Below are positions 1 to 7,582 of a stretch of DNA of 25,337 nucleotides, piece by piece. Each line of letters begins with the position of its first letter. Position 1 is the stretch's first letter. Under the pieces are notes generated by a model. It saw only the letters and a program-made list of their open reading frames with translations, did no database searches and was not told the origin of the DNA. A program made the position numbers and the translations under genes. The stretch lies in IMG/VR virus record IMGVR_UViG_3300004448_000038, positions 1-25,337 of that record, one strand, 5' to 3'. The stretch is from a virus.

Positions 1-1107
1 GAACTCCATCCGGATGTTGAGTTTGTACAGGGTAAAGGATACCGAGGGACTGGAGCGCCGGTGGTCCGTTGGAAAAATGGATCATTGGTCCGATTTAAAA
101 CGACCAATCAAGGGACTTTGGGATTGGCCAGTGGAAGTGTGAATTTTATATGGGTTGACGAACCTCCACCACCCATGATTTTTGGAGAGTTAAAATCAAG
201 AATCACGAGAACCAAGGGCCGGATGTTATTCACCATGACACCCATTGGAGCGCCGGTGGACTATCTCAAAGAGATGGTCAAGGATGGTGTGATCTCCGAA
301 CATGTTGGAGTGATGAATGTGGCCAATACAACTCCAAAGGGATGTAAGGCCATGATGAGTGAGGAGGAGATTGAGGCGTTGAGGATGTCATATTTGGCAA
401 TAGATAGGGACGCCAGAATGAGTGGAGACTGGGATGGTGGAGTCCCAGAGGGCCGGATTTTCGACAAGTTTAGTGATGACATGATCTCCGATCTCACACC
501 CAATCCAAATCGAGAATACATTTGGACCATTGGGATTGATCATGGTCATGACATCGCGTCTCAAGTTGCTCTCCTTTGTGCTGTGGATGTAACCGACCGA
601 TCAAAACCGGCGGTCTATGTGGTGGATGAATATGTGGCCAGTGGGGCCAAAGCAAGTGTCCACGCCAAATCCATTTTGGCCATGATCAAAAGGAATGGAT
701 TGGAAGTGGCCAATATACAACGTTGGACCGGTGACCGTTCTCATGGTGGCTCCAAACAAAATGGAGGTCGGATGTCCAACACAATGTTGATGAGTGGTTT
801 TGTCCATGTTTTGGGCTATCCCAAAGGTCAACTCCCATTCTCAATCCGTACAGCCTATAAGCCTCGTTTTAGTGTATATTATGGTTGTCAATCCATTCAT
901 GAGTTGATGTGTGATAACCGGTTCCAAATCTTTCCACGTTGTGAGAGGACAATCAAGTCTCTCAAATATTGGGCGTTGAAAAAGTCGGGTGTTATGGATA
1001 CAATGAGTGAATGGAAACATACAATCGACGCGCTGAGATATGCAATCATGGGGACCATTGATGTCCAATACCGCTCTCCAAAAACCTCCAAACTGAGACT
1101 CCGATGA
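1..1107 (+). CDS. terL: Terminase large subunit, C-terminal part (5' end cut by window)
   Basis: The frame is open from base 1, so this is the C-terminal 368 residues of a longer gene; a GTG at 61 is internal and should not be taken as the start. TerL is the ATP-driven motor and nuclease that packages DNA into the prohead. The Walker B motif FIWVDEPPP has its Asp-Glu pair at 157-162. The coupling motif FTMTP follows near 235. The RuvC-like nuclease half starts with IGIDHGHD (near 535), continues with a VVDEY strand and GDRSHGG (near 730), and ends with the metal-binding Asp of HTIDALRYAIMG (near 1030). The Walker A motif and the small subunit must lie upstream of the window. The gene ends by an ATGA overlap with the portal gene, which fits the usual terL-portal order. 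Confidence 0.93.
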   Translation, partial: ELHPDVEFVQGKGYRGTGAPVVRWKNGSLVRFKTTNQGTLGLASGSVNFIWVDEPPPPMIFGELKSRITRTKGRMLFTMTPIGAPVDYLKEMVKDGVISEHVGVMNVANTTPKGCKAMMSEEEIEALRMSYLAIDRDARMSGDWDGGVPEGRIFDKFSDDMISDLTPNPNREYIWTIGIDHGHDIASQVALLCAVDVTDRSKPAVYVVDEYVASGAKASVHAKSILAMIKRNGLEVANIQRWTGDRSHGGSKQNGGRMSNTMLMSGFVHVLGYPKGQLPFSIRTAYKPRFSVYYGCQSIHELMCDNRFQIFPRCERTIKSLKYWALKKSGVMDTMSEWKHTIDALRYAIMGTIDVQYRSPKTSKLRLR

Positions 1108-2561
1108 TCAACCAATCCAACATCCCTCCACTCCCACTCCAAAAAGATCCATCCACACAAAGAAGAATAGAACACACATCCTTGAGAAAAAGGATGTTGA
1201 CTGGGATGTGGTTACAGGATTTAGTTGACTCCATTGGAGATCACATTCCACAATCACGTCAAGCCGCGTGGGGTGTTCCGGATATGTCATCCAACATCTA
1301 CAAAGCCGCCACCCAATCATTGTGTGGATTGTATATGGAACCACCATCAATCGGAGTCCAAGAGACCAATGTTGGTGAGAGTGATGGTTTGGTTGGACGA
1401 GCTGGTTTGATCAATCGTGCTGGTTTGTGGCCTCTCATGCAACGTGTACAATTTTATACACTAGGATTGAGAGAGACATTTTTGAGGGTGGACATCACTG
1501 ATGATGGGATGGGTCTATTGTATCGGATTGTTACTCCAGAGATGGTGGACGCCATGGCCAGCGCTGGAGATCCATCAAGACCACATACAATCAAAGAGAC
1601 TCGATTGAGATACTGTGATTGTAACAAAAAATACGAGTGGACTGTTGACCACCTATCCATTGAGGATCCAGAAAATCCAATCTATGAAGTGTACACACTC
1701 AATCAAAGTGGTGAGAGAGATGAGGATGTGAGTGAGAAGTATTTGGGATCCAATATGAGTGGAACCAACTATCCATATCGTGACTCAAATGATGTCCCTT
1801 TTCTTCCATATTCTTTGTATCATTCGGAGATCCATGGTGGTCTCTTTGATCCATACAATGGGAGAGAAGTTGTGGAGGGTGCTCTCAACGCCGCTGTCCT
1901 TTATACTTACTTCCTCCATTTGGCTCGTGATTGTTCACACCCACAACGTTATCTCATGGGAGCCACATTGGCCGGATTGGATATGATGGACAACAATCTC
2001 GAATCAAGACGCGCCGCCATCGCCAGTGATCCGGCCTCCATTTTGATCTTTTCTCCGGATCCGGATTTGGTAGCCGGTCAAAATCCACAGATTGGACAAT
2101 TCCAAGCTGGTGGAGATGTGGGTGAGATGTTGGAGTCAATCACAGTCTATGAGAGACGTTTGGCCACCTATGCTGGAATCAATCCAGCGGATGTCCAAAA
2201 GATGAGTGGAGATCCTCGGTCTGGTTATGCCATCGCAATATCACGATCATCATTGAGAGAGGCACAAAGAAAATTTGCTCCTTCGTTCCGGATGGCGGAT
2301 GTCCAAACAATCGAGATCAGCGCAAAAATTGCCAATCGTTATTTGGGAACTTCATATCCAGAGGATGGATATCGTATCGAATACCACGCCATCCCACTCT
2401 CACCAACCGAGTCCAAAGAACAGAGAGAGAACATGTTGGCACTATTGGCCGCCGGATTGATCTCCAAAGTGGACGCCATCAAAATCCTCCATCCAGACCT
2501 TGACGATGTGGACGCGCGCAAAATGCTTTTGAAAATCCAACAGGAAAATCTAACTTTTTAA
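1104..2561 (+). CDS. Portal protein
   Basis: A 485-aa protein of typical portal size, directly downstream of terL and overlapping it by ATGA, so the two are probably translationally coupled. Portals form the dodecameric ring at the head vertex through which DNA enters and leaves. Portal-like features are the order wing, clip, stem, crown and a conserved C-terminal helical stretch (ITVYERRLATYAGINPADV near residue 345, then a long region about 365-420 rich in Arg, Ser and Ala). The last 60 residues hold short helices with KVDAIKILHPDLDD, as in SPP1 gp6-type portals. No catalytic motif is expected. The assignment rests on position, length and general sequence character, not on a signature motif. 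Confidence 0.85.
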   Translation: MINQSNIPPLPLQKDPSTQRRIEHTSLRKRMLTGMWLQDLVDSIGDHIPQSRQAAWGVPDMSSNIYKAATQSLCGLYMEPPSIGVQETNVGESDGLVGRAGLINRAGLWPLMQRVQFYTLGLRETFLRVDITDDGMGLLYRIVTPEMVDAMASAGDPSRPHTIKETRLRYCDCNKKYEWTVDHLSIEDPENPIYEVYTLNQSGERDEDVSEKYLGSNMSGTNYPYRDSNDVPFLPYSLYHSEIHGGLFDPYNGREVVEGALNAAVLYTYFLHLARDCSHPQRYLMGATLAGLDMMDNNLESRRAAIASDPASILIFSPDPDLVAGQNPQIGQFQAGGDVGEMLESITVYERRLATYAGINPADVQKMSGDPRSGYAIAISRSSLREAQRKFAPSFRMADVQTIEISAKIANRYLGTSYPEDGYRIEYHAIPLSPTESKEQRENMLALLAAGLISKVDAIKILHPDLDDVDARKMLLKIQQENLTF

Positions 2562-2582
2562 CAACTCACAAAGGGAATACAA

Positions 2583-3236
2583 ATGAGTAAAACCAAAACC
2601 ATCGAGGGTGTTGAGTACATCCAAAAAGATCATGTGGACGAGATAGTCCGACAACGAATAGCCAAATACTCCGAGCGGCTAGCTCAATCGGAGTCGAAGT
2701 TGGGAGAGTATGAGGCCCAATTGGATGAGGCCAAATCCAAAATGGGATTGGTTGACAACCTATCCACACAGGTTGAAAATCTCCAAAGTGAACTCAAAAC
2801 CTCAAACTCCAGATATGAACGCCACACAACGATCTCTCAATTTGGGATCAATGATGGTGATGTGAGAGATATGGTGGAGTGGCAATATGACAGGGCCATG
2901 GGTAGTCTCCCAAAAAAGGACCGAGTTGATTTGGGTCAATGGTTGGAGTCCATCAAAACGGATCCCAACACCGCTCCCTCAACATTGAGACCATTCTTTG
3001 AGTCACAGGTTGAGACACAAACGGACACCAGCCCACAACCACCACAGAGCGTCCAACAACCTCTCTCCCAACCTCCACAACCTCCATCATCCAACAGAGG
3101 TGTCCAGAGCCAATCCACAGCCGCTCCCAATGATCTTTTGACTCGTGCAACGGATCCCACATTTTACGCTCAAAATCGTGACGCCATTCGAGAGGCCTAT
3201 TATTCTCGATTGGGTCAAACACCACACAAGTTTTGA
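2583..3236 (+). CDS. Scaffold-like coiled-coil protein
   Basis: A 217-aa protein behind an AAAGGGA ribosome binding site. Residues about 18-80 form a charged heptad-rich coiled coil (LAQSESKLGEYEAQLDEAKSK, then a Leu/Gln-rich segment). The middle is helical. Residues about 150-180 are a low-complexity Pro/Gln/Ser linker, and the C-terminus is a short basic helical tail (AIREAYYSRLGQTPHKF). Long helices, a flexible linker and a capsid-binding basic tail between portal and capsid genes are the usual picture of a phage scaffolding protein, which guides prohead assembly and then leaves. No protease gene is visible nearby, so the scaffold may exit intact rather than being cleaved. It could also be another head-assembly protein. 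Confidence 0.72.
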   Translation: MSKTKTIEGVEYIQKDHVDEIVRQRIAKYSERLAQSESKLGEYEAQLDEAKSKMGLVDNLSTQVENLQSELKTSNSRYERHTTISQFGINDGDVRDMVEWQYDRAMGSLPKKDRVDLGQWLESIKTDPNTAPSTLRPFFESQVETQTDTSPQPPQSVQQPLSQPPQPPSSNRGVQSQSTAAPNDLLTRATDPTFYAQNRDAIREAYYSRLGQTPHKF

Positions 3237-3246
3237 GAGGTGATCC

Positions 3247-3465
3247 ATGGCTCAGTTTTTATATAGTGATGGCGCTGGGATACCCAACCGCCATGACTTC
3301 ACCAACACCAACTCAATCTCAGTCACCCATGGATTGGGATACACTCCAATGGTTTGGATTGTGATTGATGGTGTTGAGGTATATGGAGAGGTTCACTATA
3401 ACAATCTTTTGACGTTTACTGTCATTTTTGAGACGAGTGAAACAGGGGTGATATATTACAGATGA
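3247..3465 (+). CDS. Small beta-rich protein related to the C-terminal domain of the downstream fibre
   Basis: A 72-aa protein with an AGAGGTG site 6 bases before its ATG. Nearly the whole chain resembles the last ~58 residues of the 451-aa fibre protein that follows. Both contain an NTN-x3/4-TH-x-LG motif (here NTNSISVTHGLGY, in the fibre NTNLVLTHNLGE), then alternating strands and a similar ending. It therefore looks like a free-standing copy of a fibre tip or trimerisation domain, or a small head-decoration protein. Its place between scaffold and capsid favours a head surface role. No database family can be named from sequence alone. The stop codon overlaps a perfect palindrome (3463-3479). 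Confidence 0.7.
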   Translation: MAQFLYSDGAGIPNRHDFTNTNSISVTHGLGYTPMVWIVIDGVEVYGEVHYNNLLTFTVIFETSETGVIYYR

Positions 3466-3479
3466 TCAATGATTGATCA
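3463..3479. repeat. Perfect 17-bp inverted repeat between two decoration genes
   Basis: The sequence is TGATCAAT, one central G, then ATTGATCA: two perfect 8-base arms. It starts at the TGA stop of the 72-aa gene and lies 15 bases before the TAGGAG ribosome site of the fibre gene. There is no T-tract behind it, so it is not a classical terminator. A protein operator or an mRNA structure are both possible. Confidence 0.45.
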
Positions 3480-3508
3480 ATAATAAACTTATTTAGGAGT
3501 CCATCACC

Positions 3509-4864
3509 ATGGCACAAAGATTTTTAGCACAAGAGGCGCTTTTTGAGGGCGTAATCAAACAAAACGGAACAGTTTCTCACGATGATCACGTTGTAACACG
3601 TGCATATCTCCATCAAAATGTTGTAAATGCAATACACCCAGATAGCGCGAACTATGCCAGTATCGTGAGTGATGGTGGTGTTGACAAGTTAAAGATCGAA
3701 CCGGTCACCATCGTTGACACAACGGTTGACTCATCTAACGCAACAATCGCCGCTTTTGTCTCAAATGTGTACACTGGTTCAAACTTCCAAGAGTCTGACA
3801 TTGTGATTTTGACCACAGCTTCTCCAAGTGAGTCGTGGATCCATAATGGTGGAACCGCTGGAACTGCTGCGGATTGGGAACTTCTCAACACTCAATTGAG
3901 TGATGCACAAGTCCGAGCGTTAGTATCTGGTGGAAACGCTTTGACATACAACAGCTCAACAGGTGTTTTTGATGTGGTTGAGGCTGACATCCAAGCGATG
4001 TTCAGCGCTGGAACTGGTTTGGCTTACAATGCTGGACAATTCTCTTTGAGTGCCTCATCTGATCAAATCAGTGAAGGAGTATCAAATCTTTTCTTCACCA
4101 CCGCAAGAGTGGACGCACATCTCACAGCCGGCGCCGGTCTAACGTTTAACGCTGGTGAATACTCATTCACAGGTTCAACGGACGACGTGTCCGAGGGTAG
4201 CGCGTTATACTTCACTCAAGCCCGCGCACGTGGAAGTATCCAAGCAAGTGTTATCAGTGGACCGGATGTTCAACTTTTGACAGTTGATCAATCAACTGGA
4301 AATCTTTCGGTTCCTTTGTCTGGTGTATTTGCACAACTTAGTGCTGGAACCGGATTGGCTTACTCAAATGGTGTATACTCATTGGACGCCAATACTGACA
4401 ACATCCAACAATTGGCCGGTGCTACAAATAAGTTTTACGCTGATTCGTTGGTTGATGCTCATTTAAGTGGTGGAACTGCAATCTCGTACAATGCTGGTGT
4501 AATCGCGTTCAACGGTTCAACGGACGACGTATCTGAAGGGTCCAACCTATACCACACGACCGCTCGCGCTCGAAATAGTATCCAAGCCGATCCAGCCGCT
4601 GGAAACCTTGTTACATTCAATCAATCAAGTGGTGATATTGCTTTGATGTTGTCTAGCCTTCGAAAAGGTTTTGCCAATCAATCATTGACAGCCAACACCA
4701 ATTTGGTATTGACTCACAATCTCGGTGAACGATTGGTCCACGTTTCAGCAATGGATGGAAGTGGTAACGATGTTCAACTTGAAAAGGTTTACACATCATC
4801 AACTCAAGTGACTGTCAAAGCCACAATCAACTTGACTGGTATTGACATCGCGGTCTCAATCTAA
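3509..4864 (+). CDS. Repeat-containing fibre protein, probably head fibre
   Basis: A 451-aa protein behind a strong TAGGAG site. The N-terminus (about 1-130) is a unique domain that may anchor it. From about 145 to 380 it is built of repeats of two linked motifs: a GTGLAYNAG-x-FSL type strand pair, and STDDVSEGS-x-LYFTTARA followed by RxSIQA. This DDVSEG-NLYFT-ARAR repeat is common in phage tail fibres and other virion fibres. The DNA of two repeat units also matches closely (near 4177 and 4515). The last ~58 residues match the 72-aa protein upstream. The gene lies in the head module beside the capsid gene, and its codon choice looks like that of the capsid gene, so a multicopy head fibre is more likely than a tail fibre; that is inference. 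A terminator follows directly. Confidence 0.75.
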   Translation: MAQRFLAQEALFEGVIKQNGTVSHDDHVVTRAYLHQNVVNAIHPDSANYASIVSDGGVDKLKIEPVTIVDTTVDSSNATIAAFVSNVYTGSNFQESDIVILTTASPSESWIHNGGTAGTAADWELLNTQLSDAQVRALVSGGNALTYNSSTGVFDVVEADIQAMFSAGTGLAYNAGQFSLSASSDQISEGVSNLFFTTARVDAHLTAGAGLTFNAGEYSFTGSTDDVSEGSALYFTQARARGSIQASVISGPDVQLLTVDQSTGNLSVPLSGVFAQLSAGTGLAYSNGVYSLDANTDNIQQLAGATNKFYADSLVDAHLSGGTAISYNAGVIAFNGSTDDVSEGSNLYHTTARARNSIQADPAAGNLVTFNQSSGDIALMLSSLRKGFANQSLTANTNLVLTHNLGERLVHVSAMDGSGNDVQLEKVYTSSTQVTVKATINLTGIDIAVSI

Positions 4865-4883
4865 GTCCCTCGACAAGAAAGCT

Positions 4884-4916
4884 GGAGTCACTCATTTGGG
4901 TGGCTCCTTTTGTTTT
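4884..4916 (+). terminator. Rho-independent terminator after the fibre gene
   Basis: A 10-bp stem (GGAGTCACTC with GGGTGGCTCC, two G-U pairs) closes a 4-base loop and is followed by TTTTGTTTT. It lies 20 bases after the fibre stop codon. It also sits just past the end of the minus-strand gene, so the same hairpin may stop the converging transcript, although on that strand the T-tract is poor. Confidence 0.85.
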
Positions 4917-5235
4917 AGCACTTATTAATCGAGATGTGGAGTGTGGATGATCCGGATTGAGTCCCAATCAACAAAACACGATTGGATTGACGACCAATCT
5001 CCATGGGGATTCTCAACATGTTATTGGCTGGGATGAATATGTATTCATTGATTGGATTGTTTGGTCCAAACCCATCACCATCATCTCCAACATTGCCACA
5101 ATACAAAGCGGCTGGAGATCCAAATGAGACCTCAGTGGCTCCGTTTGGGATAATGATTTTGGTGGCGGTGTTATCAATGTCAACGGTTTTGAATGTTGGA
5201 TATGAGTTGACGTTGGTTAGATCATGAGTGGCCAT
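4915..5235 (-). CDS. Minus-strand beta-rich protein inside the head module, possible decoration protein
   Basis: A 106-aa protein read against all its neighbours. The start at 5235 is chosen because AAAGGGAG lies 5 bases upstream on that strand; an ATG 12 codons earlier (5271) has no such site. The chain begins MATHDLTNVNSY and is strand-rich, without membrane segments or Cys pairs that suggest an enzyme. The DLTN-x-NSY opening recalls HDFTNTNS in the 72-aa protein, and the Gly/Asn-rich beta character recalls the 110-aa protein at 7239, so a small virion-surface protein is plausible but not proven. It lies between a terminator and a 197-bp divergent region, and could be a separately transcribed 'moron'. 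Confidence 0.72.
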   Translation of the reverse strand: MATHDLTNVNSYPTFKTVDIDNTATKIIIPNGATEVSFGSPAALYCGNVGDDGDGFGPNNPINEYIFIPANNMLRIPMEIGRQSNRVLLIGTQSGSSTLHISINKC

Positions 5236-5255
5236 GGTGTCTCCCTTTGTAAAAA

Positions 5256-5270
5256 TGACATGTGGTGTCA
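5256..5270. repeat. Inverted repeat TGACA-N5-TGTCA upstream of the minus-strand gene
   Basis: TGACA and TGTCA arms lie five bases apart in the leader of the minus-strand gene. The same layout recurs at 17552-17566. It may be an operator or a weak mRNA hairpin. Confidence 0.3.
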
Positions 5271-5275
5271 ATCAC

Positions 5276-5305
5276 TTATCACCATATCACAAAAATGGCT
5301 ATACT
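5276..5305 (+). promoter_or_regulatory. Candidate promoter for the capsid gene
   Basis: TTATCA (4/6 match to the -35 consensus) and TATACT (5/6 match to the -10) are separated by 18 bases. A terminator closes the upstream transcript at 4884-4916, so the capsid gene needs its own promoter in this gap. The resulting leader would be about 120 bases. This is consensus matching by eye only. Confidence 0.4.
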
Positions 5306-5432
5306 ACCCACAACCACATATCTCCACCCATGGTGGATGATGGGAGTTGGTTATATCGGATAGGTTCACAACCGTTAACAGTGCAATGATCCGACCAATC
5401 CAATATAAACCAAACAAAATGAGAGAAATAAA

Positions 5433-6350
5433 ATGGCTATCACAGATTATTCACAATTAGGCGATTTACGTCTAGCCGCAATGATTGAAAATGAAGTACG
5501 AGCAATTTTGGCTGATCAAGCCTCAATCCGTAACTCCGGAGCACTTTTGTACATGGGAGACGTGGCCGGTATCGGTTCGGATTCTTTACGTATGAGATAC
5601 GCAAATTGGGGAGCGGCTACACCGTTCGCAAGTGCAAGCGATGGAGTGGAAGTATCCGAATCAACATTGACACCATCCACAGTGGACATCACTGTTGGTC
5701 GTAGCGCTTTACGTTATGACATCACAGATTTGGCGGCTATGACTGGACTGGGAATGGACATCGATCCATTTTCATTGGCTGGTAAAATGGCCATGAGTGC
5801 TGAAGCTCGTATCAACTCAATCATCACAGCAACATTCGCAAGCGCTACCAACTCAGTTGGGACATCAGGTGTGGACATGAGTGTTGATGATTTTTATGAT
5901 GCTATGTTCCAACTTGAGAGTGAGTCAAACAATGGTGAATTCTATTGTATACTTCACCCACAACAGTTGAGTGATCTTCGTGACTCGTTACGAAGTGAGT
6001 CAAACAACGCGTTGGCGTTTTCTCCAGCGACTGAGGACATGTTGGCTATCAAAGGTCAAGGTTTCGCGGGTCGTTTTGGTGGTGTTGAGATTTTCAAATC
6101 ATCATACGTAACAGAGGCAACTGGTAACAAAATTGGAGCCATGATGTCTCGTGGTGCTATCGCTTACGCTGTGGGAACTCCACGTCCGTTGGCTGGTGCT
6201 GGTGTTGAGATTCGTCCAGCCGGTACACCAATTGTCATCGGGTTCCAGCGCGATGAGTCAAAAGGTTTGACCGAGGTAGTCGGTAGCCTATATTGTGGAG
6301 CCGCTTTGACGGAAGATGAACGAATTGTCAAAATCGTCACAGACGCATAA
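5433..6350 (+). CDS. Major capsid protein
   Basis: A 305-aa protein with the size, place and character of a major head protein of the HK97 fold. An N-terminal helical segment (LAAMIENEVRAILADQAS) is followed by an Ala/Gly/Ser-rich body. The stretch around residues 145-160 (GTSGVDMSVDDFYDAM) and the following YCILHPQQLSDLRDSLR are typical of phage coat proteins of the P22/N4-like group. The C-terminal part GGVEIFKSSYV near residue 215 and the strand-rich end with GVEIRPAGTPIVIGFQRDES fit the A-domain. No N-terminal delta domain or protease is evident. Codon choice looks more selective than in the neighbours, as expected for the most abundant virion protein. A GAGAG ribosome site lies upstream, and a terminator pair follows. 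Confidence 0.88.
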   Translation: MAITDYSQLGDLRLAAMIENEVRAILADQASIRNSGALLYMGDVAGIGSDSLRMRYANWGAATPFASASDGVEVSESTLTPSTVDITVGRSALRYDITDLAAMTGLGMDIDPFSLAGKMAMSAEARINSIITATFASATNSVGTSGVDMSVDDFYDAMFQLESESNNGEFYCILHPQQLSDLRDSLRSESNNALAFSPATEDMLAIKGQGFAGRFGGVEIFKSSYVTEATGNKIGAMMSRGAIAYAVGTPRPLAGAGVEIRPAGTPIVIGFQRDESKGLTEVVGSLYCGAALTEDERIVKIVTDA

Positions 6351-6356
6351 TCCACC

Positions 6357-6426
6357 GAGGGGATGGAGGGTTTGATCCCTTTGTCCCACCATCCTCTCCC
6401 CTTTTATGGGGGAGGGTGTTCTTTTA
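6357..6426 (+). terminator. Two overlapping, mutually exclusive hairpins after the capsid gene; the second is a terminator
   Basis: Hairpin one pairs GAGGGGATGG (6357-6366) with CCATCCTCTC (6389-6398) and encloses an AGGG/CCCT stem. Hairpin two pairs 6394-6401 (CTCTCCCC) with 6409-6416 (GGGGAGGG) and is followed by TGTTCTTTT. The two share bases 6394-6398, so only one can form at a time. Hairpin one is followed by CCCTTTT and could itself act as a weak terminator. The site would reduce read-through from the highly expressed capsid gene. Confidence 0.65.
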
Positions 6427-6454
6427 ACTTCATATCAACAAAGGGAAAAACGAT

Positions 6455-7081
6455 ATGTCTTTTACTCCAACCACATGGACCGGAAAAACGGCCCAAAACG
6501 AAAATCCAAAAATCAAGATCCTTCCAAACGCACCGTTTTATTTGTTACACCACCCATTCTCATGGGAGTTGGTAGACGTTGGAGAGGGAGATTGGGAATG
6601 GCTCCCAACCTTTGGACACCTTTATGAGATCGCTGGTGTCAATGGTATTGTGGAGACACCTCGTGGACCAGACTCCACAATGAGTCGGATGAGGTTGATG
6701 GAAAATGGACAAACCATCATTGATCGTGAGTTTGGATATGTGGCACGATATGAGACCACATATGGTGGATTTTACTATTGTATGAGATGGGATGTTCCAA
6801 AGGTCATCGGATCAAAAGTATTTTGGAACCATGATAGAGATGGATATAACCAATGGAGACAAGAGCTGATTGGGTTGGGAGTAATCGCCAAACCTGAAAA
6901 CGAAGTCATCCAATCAAAAATTGCATTGTTAGATAGAAAGATTGATCGCCGGTTAAAACTCCAACACATTCCAGAGATCAAAAAAGAGATTGATGGTTTG
7001 TATGGACTCAAAAGACAAATGAGAGAGAGTTTTGAGGCGATGTTCAAACCAACCAAAAAGAAAAAATCAAAAGGGGCCTAA
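6455..7081 (+). CDS. Head-module protein of unknown function with a helical basic tail
   Basis: A 208-aa protein with AAAGGGA before its ATG. Residues about 1-125 are strand-rich and aromatic (WELVDVGEGDWEWLP, a Tyr-rich GGFYYCMRW segment). Residues about 145-190 are a charged helix (IALLDRKIDRRLKLQHIPEIKKEIDG, in two parts), and the C-terminus is KPTKKKKSKGA, strongly basic. I do not recognise the family. Its place directly after the capsid gene and a Lys-rich end suggest a virion or DNA-contacting head protein, but this is inference. The next small gene starts one base after its stop, so the two are probably co-translated. Confidence 0.78.
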   Translation: MSFTPTTWTGKTAQNENPKIKILPNAPFYLLHHPFSWELVDVGEGDWEWLPTFGHLYEIAGVNGIVETPRGPDSTMSRMRLMENGQTIIDREFGYVARYETTYGGFYYCMRWDVPKVIGSKVFWNHDRDGYNQWRQELIGLGVIAKPENEVIQSKIALLDRKIDRRLKLQHIPEIKKEIDGLYGLKRQMRESFEAMFKPTKKKKSKGA

Positions 7082-7082
7082 T

Positions 7083-7229
7083 ATGTCTATTTCCAGAGAA
7101 CAGGTGGAGAGAGTCACCAATCGAATGTATCAAGACGCTAAACAAAGTGGTCGTGATGTCTCCAGAGACCAGGTCCGAAAAGAAATAGTAAAACGCGCTC
7201 AAACCCAAAACATCAAAAAATCCAAATAG
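7083..7229 (+). CDS. Small basic helical protein
   Basis: A 48-aa protein (MSISREQVERV... ending NIKKSK). The start at 7083 has AGGGG in the end of the preceding gene and follows its stop by one base; a longer reading from 7032 would lie inside the preceding gene and has no advantage. The chain is one charged helical stretch, rich in Arg, Lys, Gln and Asp, with a Lys-rich end like that of the 208-aa protein. The repeated S-R-E/D-Q-V pattern (SREQVERV, SRDQVRKE) suggests two similar helices. Function is not recognised. Confidence 0.68.
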   Translation: MSISREQVERVTNRMYQDAKQSGRDVSRDQVRKEIVKRAQTQNIKKSK

Positions 7230-7238
7230 GAGGCTCTC

Positions 7239-7571
7239 ATGGCTTACAATGGAAAACCCTTTTTTAAAATCCCACGTCCACTCTTGTTGGCTGGTGGTTT
7301 AGACGTTCAAACAATCTCAACAGACATCTCATTGGTGGATAAAGATTCTTTGTTCCAAGTGATTGATGGTGGTGGCGCTGATCACAATGTCACACTCCCA
7401 CCGGAAAAAGATGGACGTGTATATTTTATCAAAAATGCTGGAACTACCAACAATTTATTGATCAAAGATGACGCCGCTGGTGGTGTGATCACATTGAGTC
7501 CCAATGAGGTTGTATTGTTAGGATCTTCAGATTCTTTGTGGTATGTTCTTTTGAATGTAAACAACCTATAA
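7239..7571 (+). CDS. Beta-rich head or decoration protein
   Basis: A 110-aa protein behind a perfect GGAGG site (tagGAGGctctcATG). The chain is strand-rich, with PFFKIPRPLLLAG at the N-terminus and a repeating Gly/Asn/Asp turn pattern (VIDGGGADHNVTLPPEKDGRVY, then IKNAGTTNNLLIKDD). This 'D-x-x-VTLP-x-x-x-GR-x-Y-x-IKN' pattern is common in beta-helical or beta-sandwich tips of phage fibres and small decoration proteins, where it reads as a strand-turn-strand unit. It resembles the minus-strand 106-aa protein in size and general character. A role on the virion surface is therefore likely but not proven. Confidence 0.72.
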   Translation: MAYNGKPFFKIPRPLLLAGGLDVQTISTDISLVDKDSLFQVIDGGGADHNVTLPPEKDGRVYFIKNAGTTNNLLIKDDAAGGVITLSPNEVVLLGSSDSLWYVLLNVNNL

Positions 7572-7582
7572 TCTTGAGATAA

